Positions 1-5,584 of a stretch of 5,644 bases of DNA are shown here, in pieces. The first letter of the stretch is position 1. Every line of letters starts with the position of its first letter. The stretch spans positions 1 to 5,644 of the forward strand of contig CAKTWD010000097.1 of the NCBI GenBank assembly GCA_934630485.1, in the 5' to 3' direction. The stretch is from an uncultured Eggerthellaceae bacterium (GTDB lineage: Bacteria; Actinomycetota; Coriobacteriia; Coriobacteriales; Eggerthellaceae). A model generated the notes under the pieces. It ran no database searches. It saw only the letters and a list, made by a program, of their open reading frames with translations, and had not been told where the DNA came from. Position numbers and translations under genes: made by a program.

Positions 1-313
1 GAAGGCCAACAAGCCACGTGATAAGGTTCCAAAGGATAGCGCCGATCAAACCAGCAAGAATAAATGCGGGCGCGATGGTCACAACTTGCTCGTTGATGAT
101 GCCACCCGAGATGGTTTTGGCAACCTCTGTTGAAAGAAACGCGCCGATCAGGTTCAACGTTCCCGCTGCCATAACGGCTGTCTTCGGCCTGAGGGCGCCC
201 GTGGCAATGGAGGTCGCCATTGCGTTCGCCGTGTCATGAAACCCATTCGTGAAGTCAAAGATGAGCGCTGTCGCGATCACCAGGCACACCACGACCATGG
301 TTGTTGGATCCAT
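1..313 (-). CDS. pit: PiT-family inorganic phosphate transporter, N-terminal part (cut by window edge)
   Basis: This gene reads leftwards from ATG 313-311 and runs off the left edge after 104 codons, so the C-terminal part is missing. The product would be an integral membrane protein importing inorganic phosphate, usually as metal-phosphate with protons or sodium. The family signature GFHDTANAMATSI lies at residues 24-36. It is preceded by a hydrophobic helix (about 6-22) and followed by hydrophobic segments at about 45-60 and 80-102. The last visible residues, WNLITWLVGL, match the stretch just before the conserved Ser-rich loop of PiT proteins, and the leftover base fits the expected proline. 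A ribosome binding site, GAAGGGAG on the minus strand (325-332), lies 11 nt before the start. A tandem Pho-box-like array lies upstream. The family call is firm; ion coupling and affinity cannot be read from this fragment. Confidence 0.93.
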   Translation of the reverse strand, partial: MDPTTMVVVCLVIATALIFDFTNGFHDTANAMATSIATGALRPKTAVMAAGTLNLIGAFLSTEVAKTISGGIINEQVVTIAPAFILAGLIGAILWNLITWLVGL

Positions 314-362
314 TTGCTTTTATTCTCCCTTCACATGCGCGCTTTGTTTACGCGACGCCTCT

Positions 363-385
363 TTGCCCTTATCGGGCTTGGGCAA
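363..385 (-). other. Possible hairpin in the phosphate transporter leader
   Basis: TTGCCC (363-368) and GGGCAA (380-385) form a perfect 6-bp inverted repeat with an 11-nt loop. A shorter alternative pairing, GCCC (365-368) with GGGC (374-377), competes with it. It sits in the untranslated leader between the presumed promoter and the ribosome binding site. There is no T tract after it in the leftward direction, so it does not look like a terminator. It may be chance structure. Confidence 0.25.
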
Positions 386-424
386 GGCTCCTCTCCAAAA
401 GGTTTCTTGCCATTACGGGAATCG

Positions 425-430
425 AGTCTA
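425..430 (-). promoter_or_regulatory. Candidate -10 element of the phosphate transporter promoter
   Basis: On the minus strand this reads TAGACT, matching TATAAT at four of six positions. It lies 8 nt after the last Pho-box-like hexamer, the arrangement expected when a PhoB/PhoP-type activator replaces a good -35 box. Transcription would begin near 418, giving a leader of roughly 105 nt. The match is moderate and the placement rests mainly on the Pho-like array. Confidence 0.4.
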
Positions 431-438
431 GAAAGGCT

Positions 439-477
439 GTGTAAAGCGAATGTAAGACGTGTTTAAGGGCAAGGTAA
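439..477 (-). promoter_or_regulatory. Pho-box-like array: four hexamers at exact 11-bp spacing
   Basis: Reading the minus strand towards the transporter gene, the hexamers are TTACCT (472-477), TTAAAC (461-466), TTACAT (450-455) and TTACAC (439-444). Each starts exactly 11 bp after the one before, and each is preceded by a pyrimidine. Phosphate-response regulators of the PhoB/PhoP family bind direct repeats with one helical turn (11 bp) per unit, and the Bacillus-type unit TTNACA is close to what is seen here. Position, direction and target gene all agree. The inference is that the transporter is induced by phosphate starvation. The regulator gene is not in the window. Confidence 0.65.
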
Positions 478-557
478 ACGCTAGCAATGCACACTATTTC
501 GTCCTAAAACGACCACCCGAGAAGCCCAATAACCACAACGGATAAGGCAATCGAACA

Positions 558-615
558 GGTGAAGAAATCGCCTTCCGTAACGCGACGCAGTGCTTGACCT
601 GCGGTTTTCTTCACC
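558..615. other. Possible folded RNA or long inverted repeat
   Basis: GGTGAAGAAA (558-567) pairs perfectly with TTTCTTCACC (606-615). Inside it, CGCAG (586-590) pairs with CTGCG (599-603) around an 8-nt loop, leaving an 18-nt bulge on the left and 2 nt on the right. No T tract follows on either strand, so it is not a simple terminator. It could be a small RNA, a structured leader if a promoter lies further upstream, or coincidence. Which strand is transcribed cannot be told. Confidence 0.25.
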
Positions 616-693
616 ACACAGAAGCCCGCCAAAACACAACGCCCAATATCGCGAGACACCGTAGAACGGTAGATTTTCGTTAGATAGGAAACG

Positions 694-730
694 CGGCAAC
701 GATTGCCGATATAATATGCAAGGTTATACA
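694..730 (+). promoter_or_regulatory. Candidate promoter with embedded operator-like palindrome for the export operon
   Basis: A perfect TATAAT lies at 710-715, but no good -35 box is found 16-18 bp before it. An alternative pair is TTGCCG (703-708) and TATACA (725-730) with a 16-bp spacer. Either promoter would start transcription 35-55 nt before the permease ATG. The palindrome CGGCAA-CGA-TTGCCG (694-708) abuts the TATAAT and covers the alternative -35 box, so a bound protein would affect either promoter. Which promoter is used, and whether the palindrome binds a repressor or activator, is inference. Confidence 0.45.
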
Positions 731-736
731 CATGAA

Positions 737-756
737 GCCGCATGCCATAATGCGGC
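737..756 (+). promoter_or_regulatory. Dyad just before the permease ribosome binding site
   Basis: GCCGCAT (737-743) and ATGCGGC (750-756) form a perfect 7-bp inverted repeat around a 6-nt loop, ending 5 nt before the AAGGGGA ribosome binding site at 762-768. In RNA it would be a stable hairpin close to the ribosome landing site. In DNA it could be an operator lying near the transcription start. No T tract follows, so it is not a terminator. Confidence 0.4.
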
Positions 757-774
757 GTGACAAGGGGAAGCTGC

Positions 775-1581
775 ATGGCCGACAATCAAACCGCTGTTCA
801 GCGTACTAAACGTCCGACGGAATTCCAGCACAACATGTTCGTTCTGGAGTCGTTGGTCACCAAAGATTTCAAGTTGAAATATCGTCGCAGCGTGCTTGGC
901 ATTCTGTGGAGCGTCCTGAACCCGCTTCTTATGATGTGCGTTCTTGCCGCTGTGTTCTCATACATGTTCCGATTCAGCATCGAGAACTTCCCGCTGTACC
1001 TTATCTTGGGTCAGATCCTGTTCGACTTCATGAACCGCTCCACTTCGCAGGCCATGAGTTCCATCATCGAAGCGCAATCGCTCATCAAGAAAGTGCGCAT
1101 CGAAAAGATGGTCTTCCCGCTTGAGAAAACCATGTTCGAGCTGGTCAATTTCGCCATTTCCCTGGTTGCCGTGGCATGCGTTATGGTGTATTTCCACGTC
1201 GTTCCCAGCATCCATGCACTGTGGGGCGTGCCGCTTATCACCCTGCTCGTATTCATCTTCAGCGCTGGCCTTGGCCTTCTGATTTCGGCTTTGTCGGTAT
1301 TCTTCCGCGACGTCATGCATCTGTGGGGCGTCGTGCTGACGGCCTGGACCTATGCAACCCCGCTGTTTTACCCCGTCGACCTGCTGTCCGGCACGATGCG
1401 TATGCTCATGGAGTGGAACCCCATGTACCACTACGTCACCATGTTCCGCGACTTCATGATGTGGAACACGGTACCCGGCCTTAGAGAACTCGCTCTTGGC
1501 GTCGTAATGGCAGTCGTCACCTTCGCCATCGGCTTCGTGGTCTTCCGCAAAAACGAAAACAAGTTCATCCTCTACATCTAG
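775..1581 (+). CDS. ABC-2 type permease for polysaccharide or teichoic acid export (Wzm/TagG family)
   Basis: The product is a 268-residue membrane protein, the usual length for the family, and forms the channel through which a lipid-linked glycan is moved across the cytoplasmic membrane. The family-typical YRRSVLGILWSVLNPL segment at residues 37-52 leads into the first membrane helix. Further hydrophobic stretches lie at about 73-90, 122-141, 151-175, 185-202 and 237-256, six in all. Conserved FFRDV (176-180) and NPMYHYVTMFRD (215-226) are present, and the charged C-terminus ends in FILYI. The ATG at 775 is chosen over an in-frame GTG at 757 because AAGGGGA (762-768) sits 6 nt before it. It is the first gene of a three-gene operon with its ATPase and a glycosyltransferase. 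The exported polymer cannot be deduced. Confidence 0.92.
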   Translation: MADNQTAVQRTKRPTEFQHNMFVLESLVTKDFKLKYRRSVLGILWSVLNPLLMMCVLAAVFSYMFRFSIENFPLYLILGQILFDFMNRSTSQAMSSIIEAQSLIKKVRIEKMVFPLEKTMFELVNFAISLVAVACVMVYFHVVPSIHALWGVPLITLLVFIFSAGLGLLISALSVFFRDVMHLWGVVLTAWTYATPLFYPVDLLSGTMRMLMEWNPMYHYVTMFRDFMMWNTVPGLRELALGVVMAVVTFAIGFVVFRKNENKFILYI

Positions 1582-1596
1582 CAACGAGGTAGCACC

Positions 1597-2373
1597 ATGG
1601 CACAATCCTTCACCGCCTTTGGAGAAAAACTCGGCGAGCCCATTATTGTGGTCGACGACGTCACCATGACGTTCAACATCGCAAGCGAGCAGCTGAACTC
1701 GTTGAAAGAGTACTTCATCAAACTGATGAAGCATGAGCTTTTTTTCAAGGAGTTCCACGCACTCGAGGACATCAACCTCACCATCAACCGAGGCGATGTG
1801 TATGGCATCGTCGGTACAAACGGTTCGGGAAAATCCACCCTTCTCAAGCTCATCGCCGGTGTTCTTGAACCCTCTAAGGGCTCCGTCAGCATCGGTGGCA
1901 CCATCGCCCCGCTTATCGAGCTTGGCGCTGGCTTCGACATGGAGCTCACCGCTCGCGAGAACATCTATCTGAACGGCGCTCTTCTTGGTTATAGCAAGAA
2001 GTTCATCAACGAGCGCTTTGATGAAATCGTCGACTTCGCTGAAGTCCGCGACTTTTTGGACATGCCCATGAAGAACTACTCCTCGGGCATGGTCGCTCGC
2101 GTAGCGTTCTCGGTCGCAACGACAACTATCCCCGACATCCTTGTCGTTGACGAGGCGCTGTCGGTTGGCGACTTCCTGTTCCAGGAAAAGTGCGAGCGAC
2201 GCATCAACGAACTGGTCAACACCTACAACACTACGCTCCTTTTCGTTTCGCACAGCATCGATCAGGTCGAACGCGTTTGCCGCAAGGCCGTATGGATCGA
2301 AAAGGGTCACATGCGTATGGTCGGCGACGTTAAAGACGTCTGCGAAGCCTACCGTCAGCTCGACCACGAATAG
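1597..2373 (+). CDS. ATP-binding protein of polysaccharide/teichoic acid exporter (Wzt/TagH type, short form)
   Basis: This 258-residue cytoplasmic ATPase would power the adjacent permease. Visible motifs are Walker A GTNGSGKST (73-81), the family-typical LIELGAGF at the Q-loop position (106-113, with Glu108 where many ABC ATPases have Gln), signature YSSGM (161-165), Walker B ILVVDE (181-186), D-loop SVGD (189-192) and switch His219 in FVSHS. About 70 residues precede Walker A, including a region (30-52) typical of this subfamily. The protein stops soon after the nucleotide-binding domain. It therefore lacks the C-terminal glycan-binding domain of long Wzt proteins and the extension of Bacillus TagH. 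Export probably does not depend on recognition of a chain-end cap by this subunit. It begins 15 nt after the permease, with CGAGGT (1585-1590) 6 nt before the ATG. Confidence 0.94.
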   Translation: MAQSFTAFGEKLGEPIIVVDDVTMTFNIASEQLNSLKEYFIKLMKHELFFKEFHALEDINLTINRGDVYGIVGTNGSGKSTLLKLIAGVLEPSKGSVSIGGTIAPLIELGAGFDMELTARENIYLNGALLGYSKKFINERFDEIVDFAEVRDFLDMPMKNYSSGMVARVAFSVATTTIPDILVVDEALSVGDFLFQEKCERRINELVNTYNTTLLFVSHSIDQVERVCRKAVWIEKGHMRMVGDVKDVCEAYRQLDHE

Positions 2374-2380
2374 AGGCCCC

Positions 2381-3544
2381 ATGGATCGCGCATACTACAC
2401 GTACAACGATGGCGAAGCGCCCAACGATGCAGCTGCTGACATCGCGGCATCCGAGAACACCCAGACGCCCGATGTCAGCGTGATCCTGCCCATTTTCAAT
2501 ACCGAGCGTTATCTTGACCAAGCACTCGACAGCGTAAGCGAGCAGTCGCTTCGCTCCATCGAAATCATCTGCGTCAACGACGGTTCAACCGACGGCTCAC
2601 TTGAGATCATGCAAGTTCACGCCGCCCAGGATAGTCGCATCCGCATCATCGACAAGCAAAACGAAGGCTACGGCGCTAGCTGCAACCGCGGCATCTCCGA
2701 GGCACGCGGCCGCTACATCGCTATCCTCGAACCCGACGATTGGATCGAGTCGAATATGCTTGCTGACATGATCGCTCTTGCAGATTCATTCGATCAGGAC
2801 ATCGATATCGTGAAGACGCCTTATTGGCGCATCTGGATGCCCGACACCCCCGAACAAAGGAAGGTCAACTGCAGCTATCGCAGCCGCATCAAGCCTGCTA
2901 TGCAGCCCTTCACCATCCATGATCCGGGCGTCACGCATCTGCTCACCCATCATCCGTCCATCTGGTCGGCGATCTACCGCGCCGACTTCTTAAAGGAACA
3001 CGGCATTCGCTTCCTGCCCATCCCCGGCGCAGGTTGGGCCGACAACCCATTCTTGTACGAGACGCTCCTGCAGGCAGAAACGATCGCGTACCTCGATCAG
3101 CCCTACTACTGCTATCGCGAGGAAACACCCGAGAAATCCGAATCGTTCGCAACCAAGAACACCCTTGTCCCATTTGAGCGTTGGAACGACATCAGGGATA
3201 TCGTCGATCGTTTGAGCGAGTCGGACCCCGACATTCTGGAAGCGCTCAACGAGCGCGCCTTCACGTACCTTGGCGGCGTTCTCGACCATGTAGGCATGGA
3301 CGCCCCCGGCCTTGAGCCCATGCTTAAGAAGACGTTCGACCGCATGGACGACCGGCTGGTGTTCGACGACGGCAGAATCGCTCCCGGCATGAAGCGCATC
3401 TACGCCACCGTCAAGGGAACCCAACCGCGTACGCAAAGCAAGGCAGCGTATTTCGGCGTTGTGGCTCGCGAGGGCCTTTACAACCTGAAGAACACTGGCT
3501 TGGGCATGACGATGGAAACGTTCAAGGGCTTCATCGGACGCTAA
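2381..3544 (+). CDS. GT2-family (GT-A fold) glycosyltransferase, EpsJ-like
   Basis: The 387-residue product should transfer a sugar from a nucleotide-sugar donor onto a growing surface glycan at the cytoplasmic face. After a polar, acidic N-terminal stretch (1-30), the GT-A domain begins at VSVILPIFNTERYL (32-45). VNDGST (65-70) is the nucleotide-binding region, NEGYGASCNRGI (94-105) follows, and EPDDW (117-121) carries the metal-binding acidic pair. SIWSAIYRADFLKEHGIRF (193-211) is typical of EpsJ/CpsJ-type enzymes. Where many relatives have an ED pair as general base, this one has GWADNPF with Asp221. The C-terminal 130 residues are not recognised and show no membrane helix. ATG 2381 follows the ATPase stop by 7 nt, with AGAGG at 2372-2376. 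The reading frame is open further upstream, but there it overlaps the ATPase gene. Sugar and linkage are unknown. Confidence 0.9.
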   Translation: MDRAYYTYNDGEAPNDAAADIAASENTQTPDVSVILPIFNTERYLDQALDSVSEQSLRSIEIICVNDGSTDGSLEIMQVHAAQDSRIRIIDKQNEGYGASCNRGISEARGRYIAILEPDDWIESNMLADMIALADSFDQDIDIVKTPYWRIWMPDTPEQRKVNCSYRSRIKPAMQPFTIHDPGVTHLLTHHPSIWSAIYRADFLKEHGIRFLPIPGAGWADNPFLYETLLQAETIAYLDQPYYCYREETPEKSESFATKNTLVPFERWNDIRDIVDRLSESDPDILEALNERAFTYLGGVLDHVGMDAPGLEPMLKKTFDRMDDRLVFDDGRIAPGMKRIYATVKGTQPRTQSKAAYFGVVAREGLYNLKNTGLGMTMETFKGFIGR

Positions 3545-3610
3545 CCGCCCTTCCTCTTATCAACCGCCAACGCACAGCGGCGCTTTAGATATCCACCGCT
3601 CAAAACGAAC

Positions 3611-3649
3611 AACTCCTCGGCTGATTACATCAACCGAGGAGTTTTGCTT
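3611..3649 (+). terminator. Hairpin terminator, probably bidirectional, between convergent genes
   Basis: AACTCCTCGG (3611-3620) pairs perfectly with CCGAGGAGTT (3634-3643). After one C-A mismatch, TGAT (3622-3625) and ATCA (3629-3632) add four more pairs around a 3-nt loop. Rightwards the stem runs into TTTTGCTT, ending the export operon 66 nt after its last stop codon. Leftwards it is followed by GTTCGTTTTG, a weaker T tract serving the convergent gene. A second small hairpin overlaps its tail (TTGCTT 3644-3649 with AAGCAA 3655-3660), and another, TGCGC/GCGCA, lies at 3675-3689 just after the leftward gene. Nothing else is seen in 3545-3702. Confidence 0.85.
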
Positions 3650-3702
3650 CGCGTAAGCAACTCGTATTTCCTACTGCGCCATACGCGCATTATTCAACGT
3701 GA

Positions 3703-5463
3703 CTAAGCGCTCTTCAGCTCATTCGCCTTCTTACCAAAAGCCTTGGCGTTCTTGTACCACAGGTACAGCCACTCGCCCACCGGCGCACCGCATGCATCCT
3801 TGTACAACGCCCAAATGAACCAGTAGTAACTACAGATGGCGATATATGCCACGCAATGAAACAGCTCCTCCTTGGTTGGCTCGCGCTGGAAATATTCATG
3901 CAGCACTCGAACAGCCTCATCGTAGGTGTAATCGCTGCAGCAAATGAAGGTTCCCAGGTCGCTGGCGTAATCCGACATGCCTGAGTATTCCCAATCGATA
4001 AGGTAGCCCCTGCCATCTGCAAACAAGATGTTGGGGTTGTAGAAGTCGTTGTGGCACAGGCACGGCTTCACGCCGTCGGCCTTTACCGCAACATTCAGAC
4101 CGTCGATGAGCTCGAAAAGCGTCTTGAAATCACGGAACGACGAGCGATGGCTAGCATCAAGCTTCTCGATAAGAGCGCGCGTATTCTCGTGCACGTCGAA
4201 GGTCCACTTCGACTCCTTACCGCAGGAATGAAGGGTCCTTGCCATGCGCATTGCTGCAGCAACCTGCTCTTCGTTGTGGTAATCAAGCAATTCGCAATCA
4301 GTAACGTAACGCGAGATCTTCCAGCCCTCATGCCCATCTTCGTACACGAACGTGTCGTCCAGACCAAGATCGCGGGCGACGTCTTGCGAATACGCCTCAC
4401 TTTCGCGACTGATGATTTCCTCGGTGCCGGCACCCGGATGACGATACACGTACTCTTCCCCACGCACCACGAAATGGAACGAAAGATTGGTAAGTCCCTG
4501 CTTGATGGGCTTAATTCCCGTGATATCGATGCGTTTGCATTCCATGATGCGGCAAATGTTGTCCAAAATGGAAGAATCGACATTGTCCAAGAAGGACGGA
4601 TCGAAGCCGTTCAGCTCTTCAAGGGAGTCGAACTCGTTCAGAACGCCCTTAGGGTACGGGCGCATGACCATGCGCAGCTCGTCGATATGAGCGATGTAGA
4701 TGTCTTCCCACAGCTTGCCAGCCGTACTGGGAAGGTCATACTCGTCAACCAAAATTGAAGTGAACTTCTTCGAGAACGCACGATCGAAATAAACATGGCC
4801 AAGCATGGCATATGAATCGCAGCCGCCAACCTCGACCTTGGTGATAACGTCATGCGCACCCGTGGTGATGCAGTATTCATTGGTTTCGCCCTCGAAGAAC
4901 TCAGCCGCATAGTAGGCCTCGTAAGCATAGGGCTCGAACACATTCTCGGTGAAATAGTCGTCCGAGGAGCACACGTACGTATTGCCCAACTTCTCCTTAA
5001 CCAACATGAGCGTGGAGTTGTTATTGCGCGTAGCGTACTGCTCGTTCACGCGAATGGTCACGCCGAACTCGTCCTCCAGGTAAAAGAACTGCTCCTTGCA
5101 ATAGCCGACGACAACCGTGATGTCGTTGATGCCCGCTTCTTTGAGCTGGCGGATCTGACGCTCAATCAGAACCTCGCCGCGAACAGTAAGGACACCCTTC
5201 GGGCGCTCGTACGAAATAGGAGCGAAACGGGAGGACATACCCGCAGCCATGATGATGGCGTTTTCCACCCTGTAAGGCTCGAGCGCTTTCAGGCCCGCCT
5301 CGGTAACGTTGTAGTTGTCAAGGCATCCGCTCTCGCGCAGCGTTTTGACGGCGGCATTCACGGTACCAAGCGAAACCCCTACAGCCTCAGCGATTTCGCG
5401 CTGAGTGCTTTCGGGCTGCTTGAGCAGCGACGTAAGAATCAAAAACTCTTGTTTAGATAGCAT
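3703..5463 (-). CDS. HTH - LicC-like cytidylyltransferase - LicA-like choline/ethanolamine kinase fusion
   Basis: The 586-residue soluble protein has three parts. Residues 1-64 form a winged helix-turn-helix of MarR-like style (QREIAEAVGVSLGTVNAAVK at 21-40). Residues 68 to about 300 form a nucleotidyltransferase with IIMAAGMSSRF (70-80), ERPKG (86-90, Lys89) and metal-site SSDDY (166-170), as in LicC. Residues about 310-586 form a choline-kinase-like phosphotransferase with KQGLTNLSF (321-329), YRHPG (340-344), catalytic CHNDFYNPNIL (470-480, Asp473) and metal-binding LIDWEYSG (488-495, Asp490). The likely role is to phosphorylate choline and activate it with CTP for decorating surface glycans; ethanolamine or another small alcohol is possible. 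ATG 5463 is preceded by AGGTG (5469-5473) with 5 nt spacing and is preferred to an in-frame TTG at 5484. It is convergent with the export operon. Domain calls are firm; the substrate is inferred. Confidence 0.88.
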   Translation of the reverse strand: MLSKQEFLILTSLLKQPESTQREIAEAVGVSLGTVNAAVKTLRESGCLDNYNVTEAGLKALEPYRVENAIIMAAGMSSRFAPISYERPKGVLTVRGEVLIERQIRQLKEAGINDITVVVGYCKEQFFYLEDEFGVTIRVNEQYATRNNNSTLMLVKEKLGNTYVCSSDDYFTENVFEPYAYEAYYAAEFFEGETNEYCITTGAHDVITKVEVGGCDSYAMLGHVYFDRAFSKKFTSILVDEYDLPSTAGKLWEDIYIAHIDELRMVMRPYPKGVLNEFDSLEELNGFDPSFLDNVDSSILDNICRIMECKRIDITGIKPIKQGLTNLSFHFVVRGEEYVYRHPGAGTEEIISRESEAYSQDVARDLGLDDTFVYEDGHEGWKISRYVTDCELLDYHNEEQVAAAMRMARTLHSCGKESKWTFDVHENTRALIEKLDASHRSSFRDFKTLFELIDGLNVAVKADGVKPCLCHNDFYNPNILFADGRGYLIDWEYSGMSDYASDLGTFICCSDYTYDEAVRVLHEYFQREPTKEELFHCVAYIAICSYYWFIWALYKDACGAPVGEWLYLWYKNAKAFGKKANELKSA

Positions 5464-5513
5464 AGACGCACCTGTGTCTCGCAAAGCGCGAAGCTAGCTG
5501 CAGCTCAGCGCAA

Positions 5514-5572
5514 AATTAAACATGTAAGCCCACTTGAAGAAGGCAATGTTCAATTTTACCACAGGCTTACAT
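5514..5572 (-). promoter_or_regulatory. Upstream region of the HTH-LicC-LicA gene with a 9-bp split inverted repeat
   Basis: ATGTAAGCC (5522-5530) and GGCTTACAT (5564-5572) are perfect inverted copies whose starts are 42 bp apart, about four helical turns. Just beyond the gene-proximal arm the minus strand reads TTTAAT (5514-5519), a five-of-six -10 match, but no good -35 box is found at 16-18 bp. Inside, TTGAA and TTCAA form a smaller dyad around 10 nt. It could be an operator for a DNA-binding protein, possibly the HTH protein itself. Equally it could be a weak terminator of the upstream gene, since the arm is followed by GTTTAATTTTG in the direction of transcription. Confidence 0.4.
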
Positions 5573-5584
5573 TCTATGAACCGC

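Larger units (their letters stand above)
481..774. other. Gene-poor intergenic region upstream of the export operon
   Basis: No convincing gene is seen in these 294 bp. A minus-strand reading frame ending near 504 finishes in a hydrophobic stretch (IALSVVVIGLLGWSF), but it lacks a clear ribosome binding site and its longest form overlaps the permease start on the other strand. What the region does hold is structure: a 10-bp perfect inverted repeat at 558-567/606-615, and short dyads at 658-670 (ACCGT-AGA-ACGGT), 694-708 and 737-756, the last two around the presumed promoter. The spacing suggests a regulated promoter with an unusually long upstream region. Confidence 0.6.

Noticed and set aside
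236..466. Plus-strand frame of 76 codons opposite the phosphate transporter start and its promoter
   Set aside because: It covers the antisense of the PiT N-terminus and the Pho-like array, and shows no domain or convincing start signal.
757..774. GTG at 757 as the permease start
   Set aside because: The AAGGGGA ribosome binding site at 762-768 lies after this GTG and is well placed for the ATG at 775.
2141..2380. An 80-codon upstream extension of the glycosyltransferase frame
   Set aside because: It overlaps the ATPase gene in another frame and is Ser/Arg/Thr-rich with no GT homology; ATG 2381 has a ribosome binding site and follows the ATPase stop closely.
958..2382. A 474-codon open frame on the minus strand opposite the two ABC transporter genes
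   Set aside because: It lies wholly antisense to two genes with complete family motifs, its residues show no recognisable domain, and it is rich in H, D, E and V as expected for a mirror of codon-biased genes.
4051..4758. A 235-codon plus-strand frame opposite the LicA and LicC parts
   Set aside because: The minus-strand frame carries the kinase catalytic motifs, whereas this one shows none.
4852..5460. A 202-codon open frame on the plus strand opposite the HTH and LicC parts
   Set aside because: It is antisense to clear nucleotidyltransferase motifs and has no ribosome binding site or domain; it is a shadow of the real gene.
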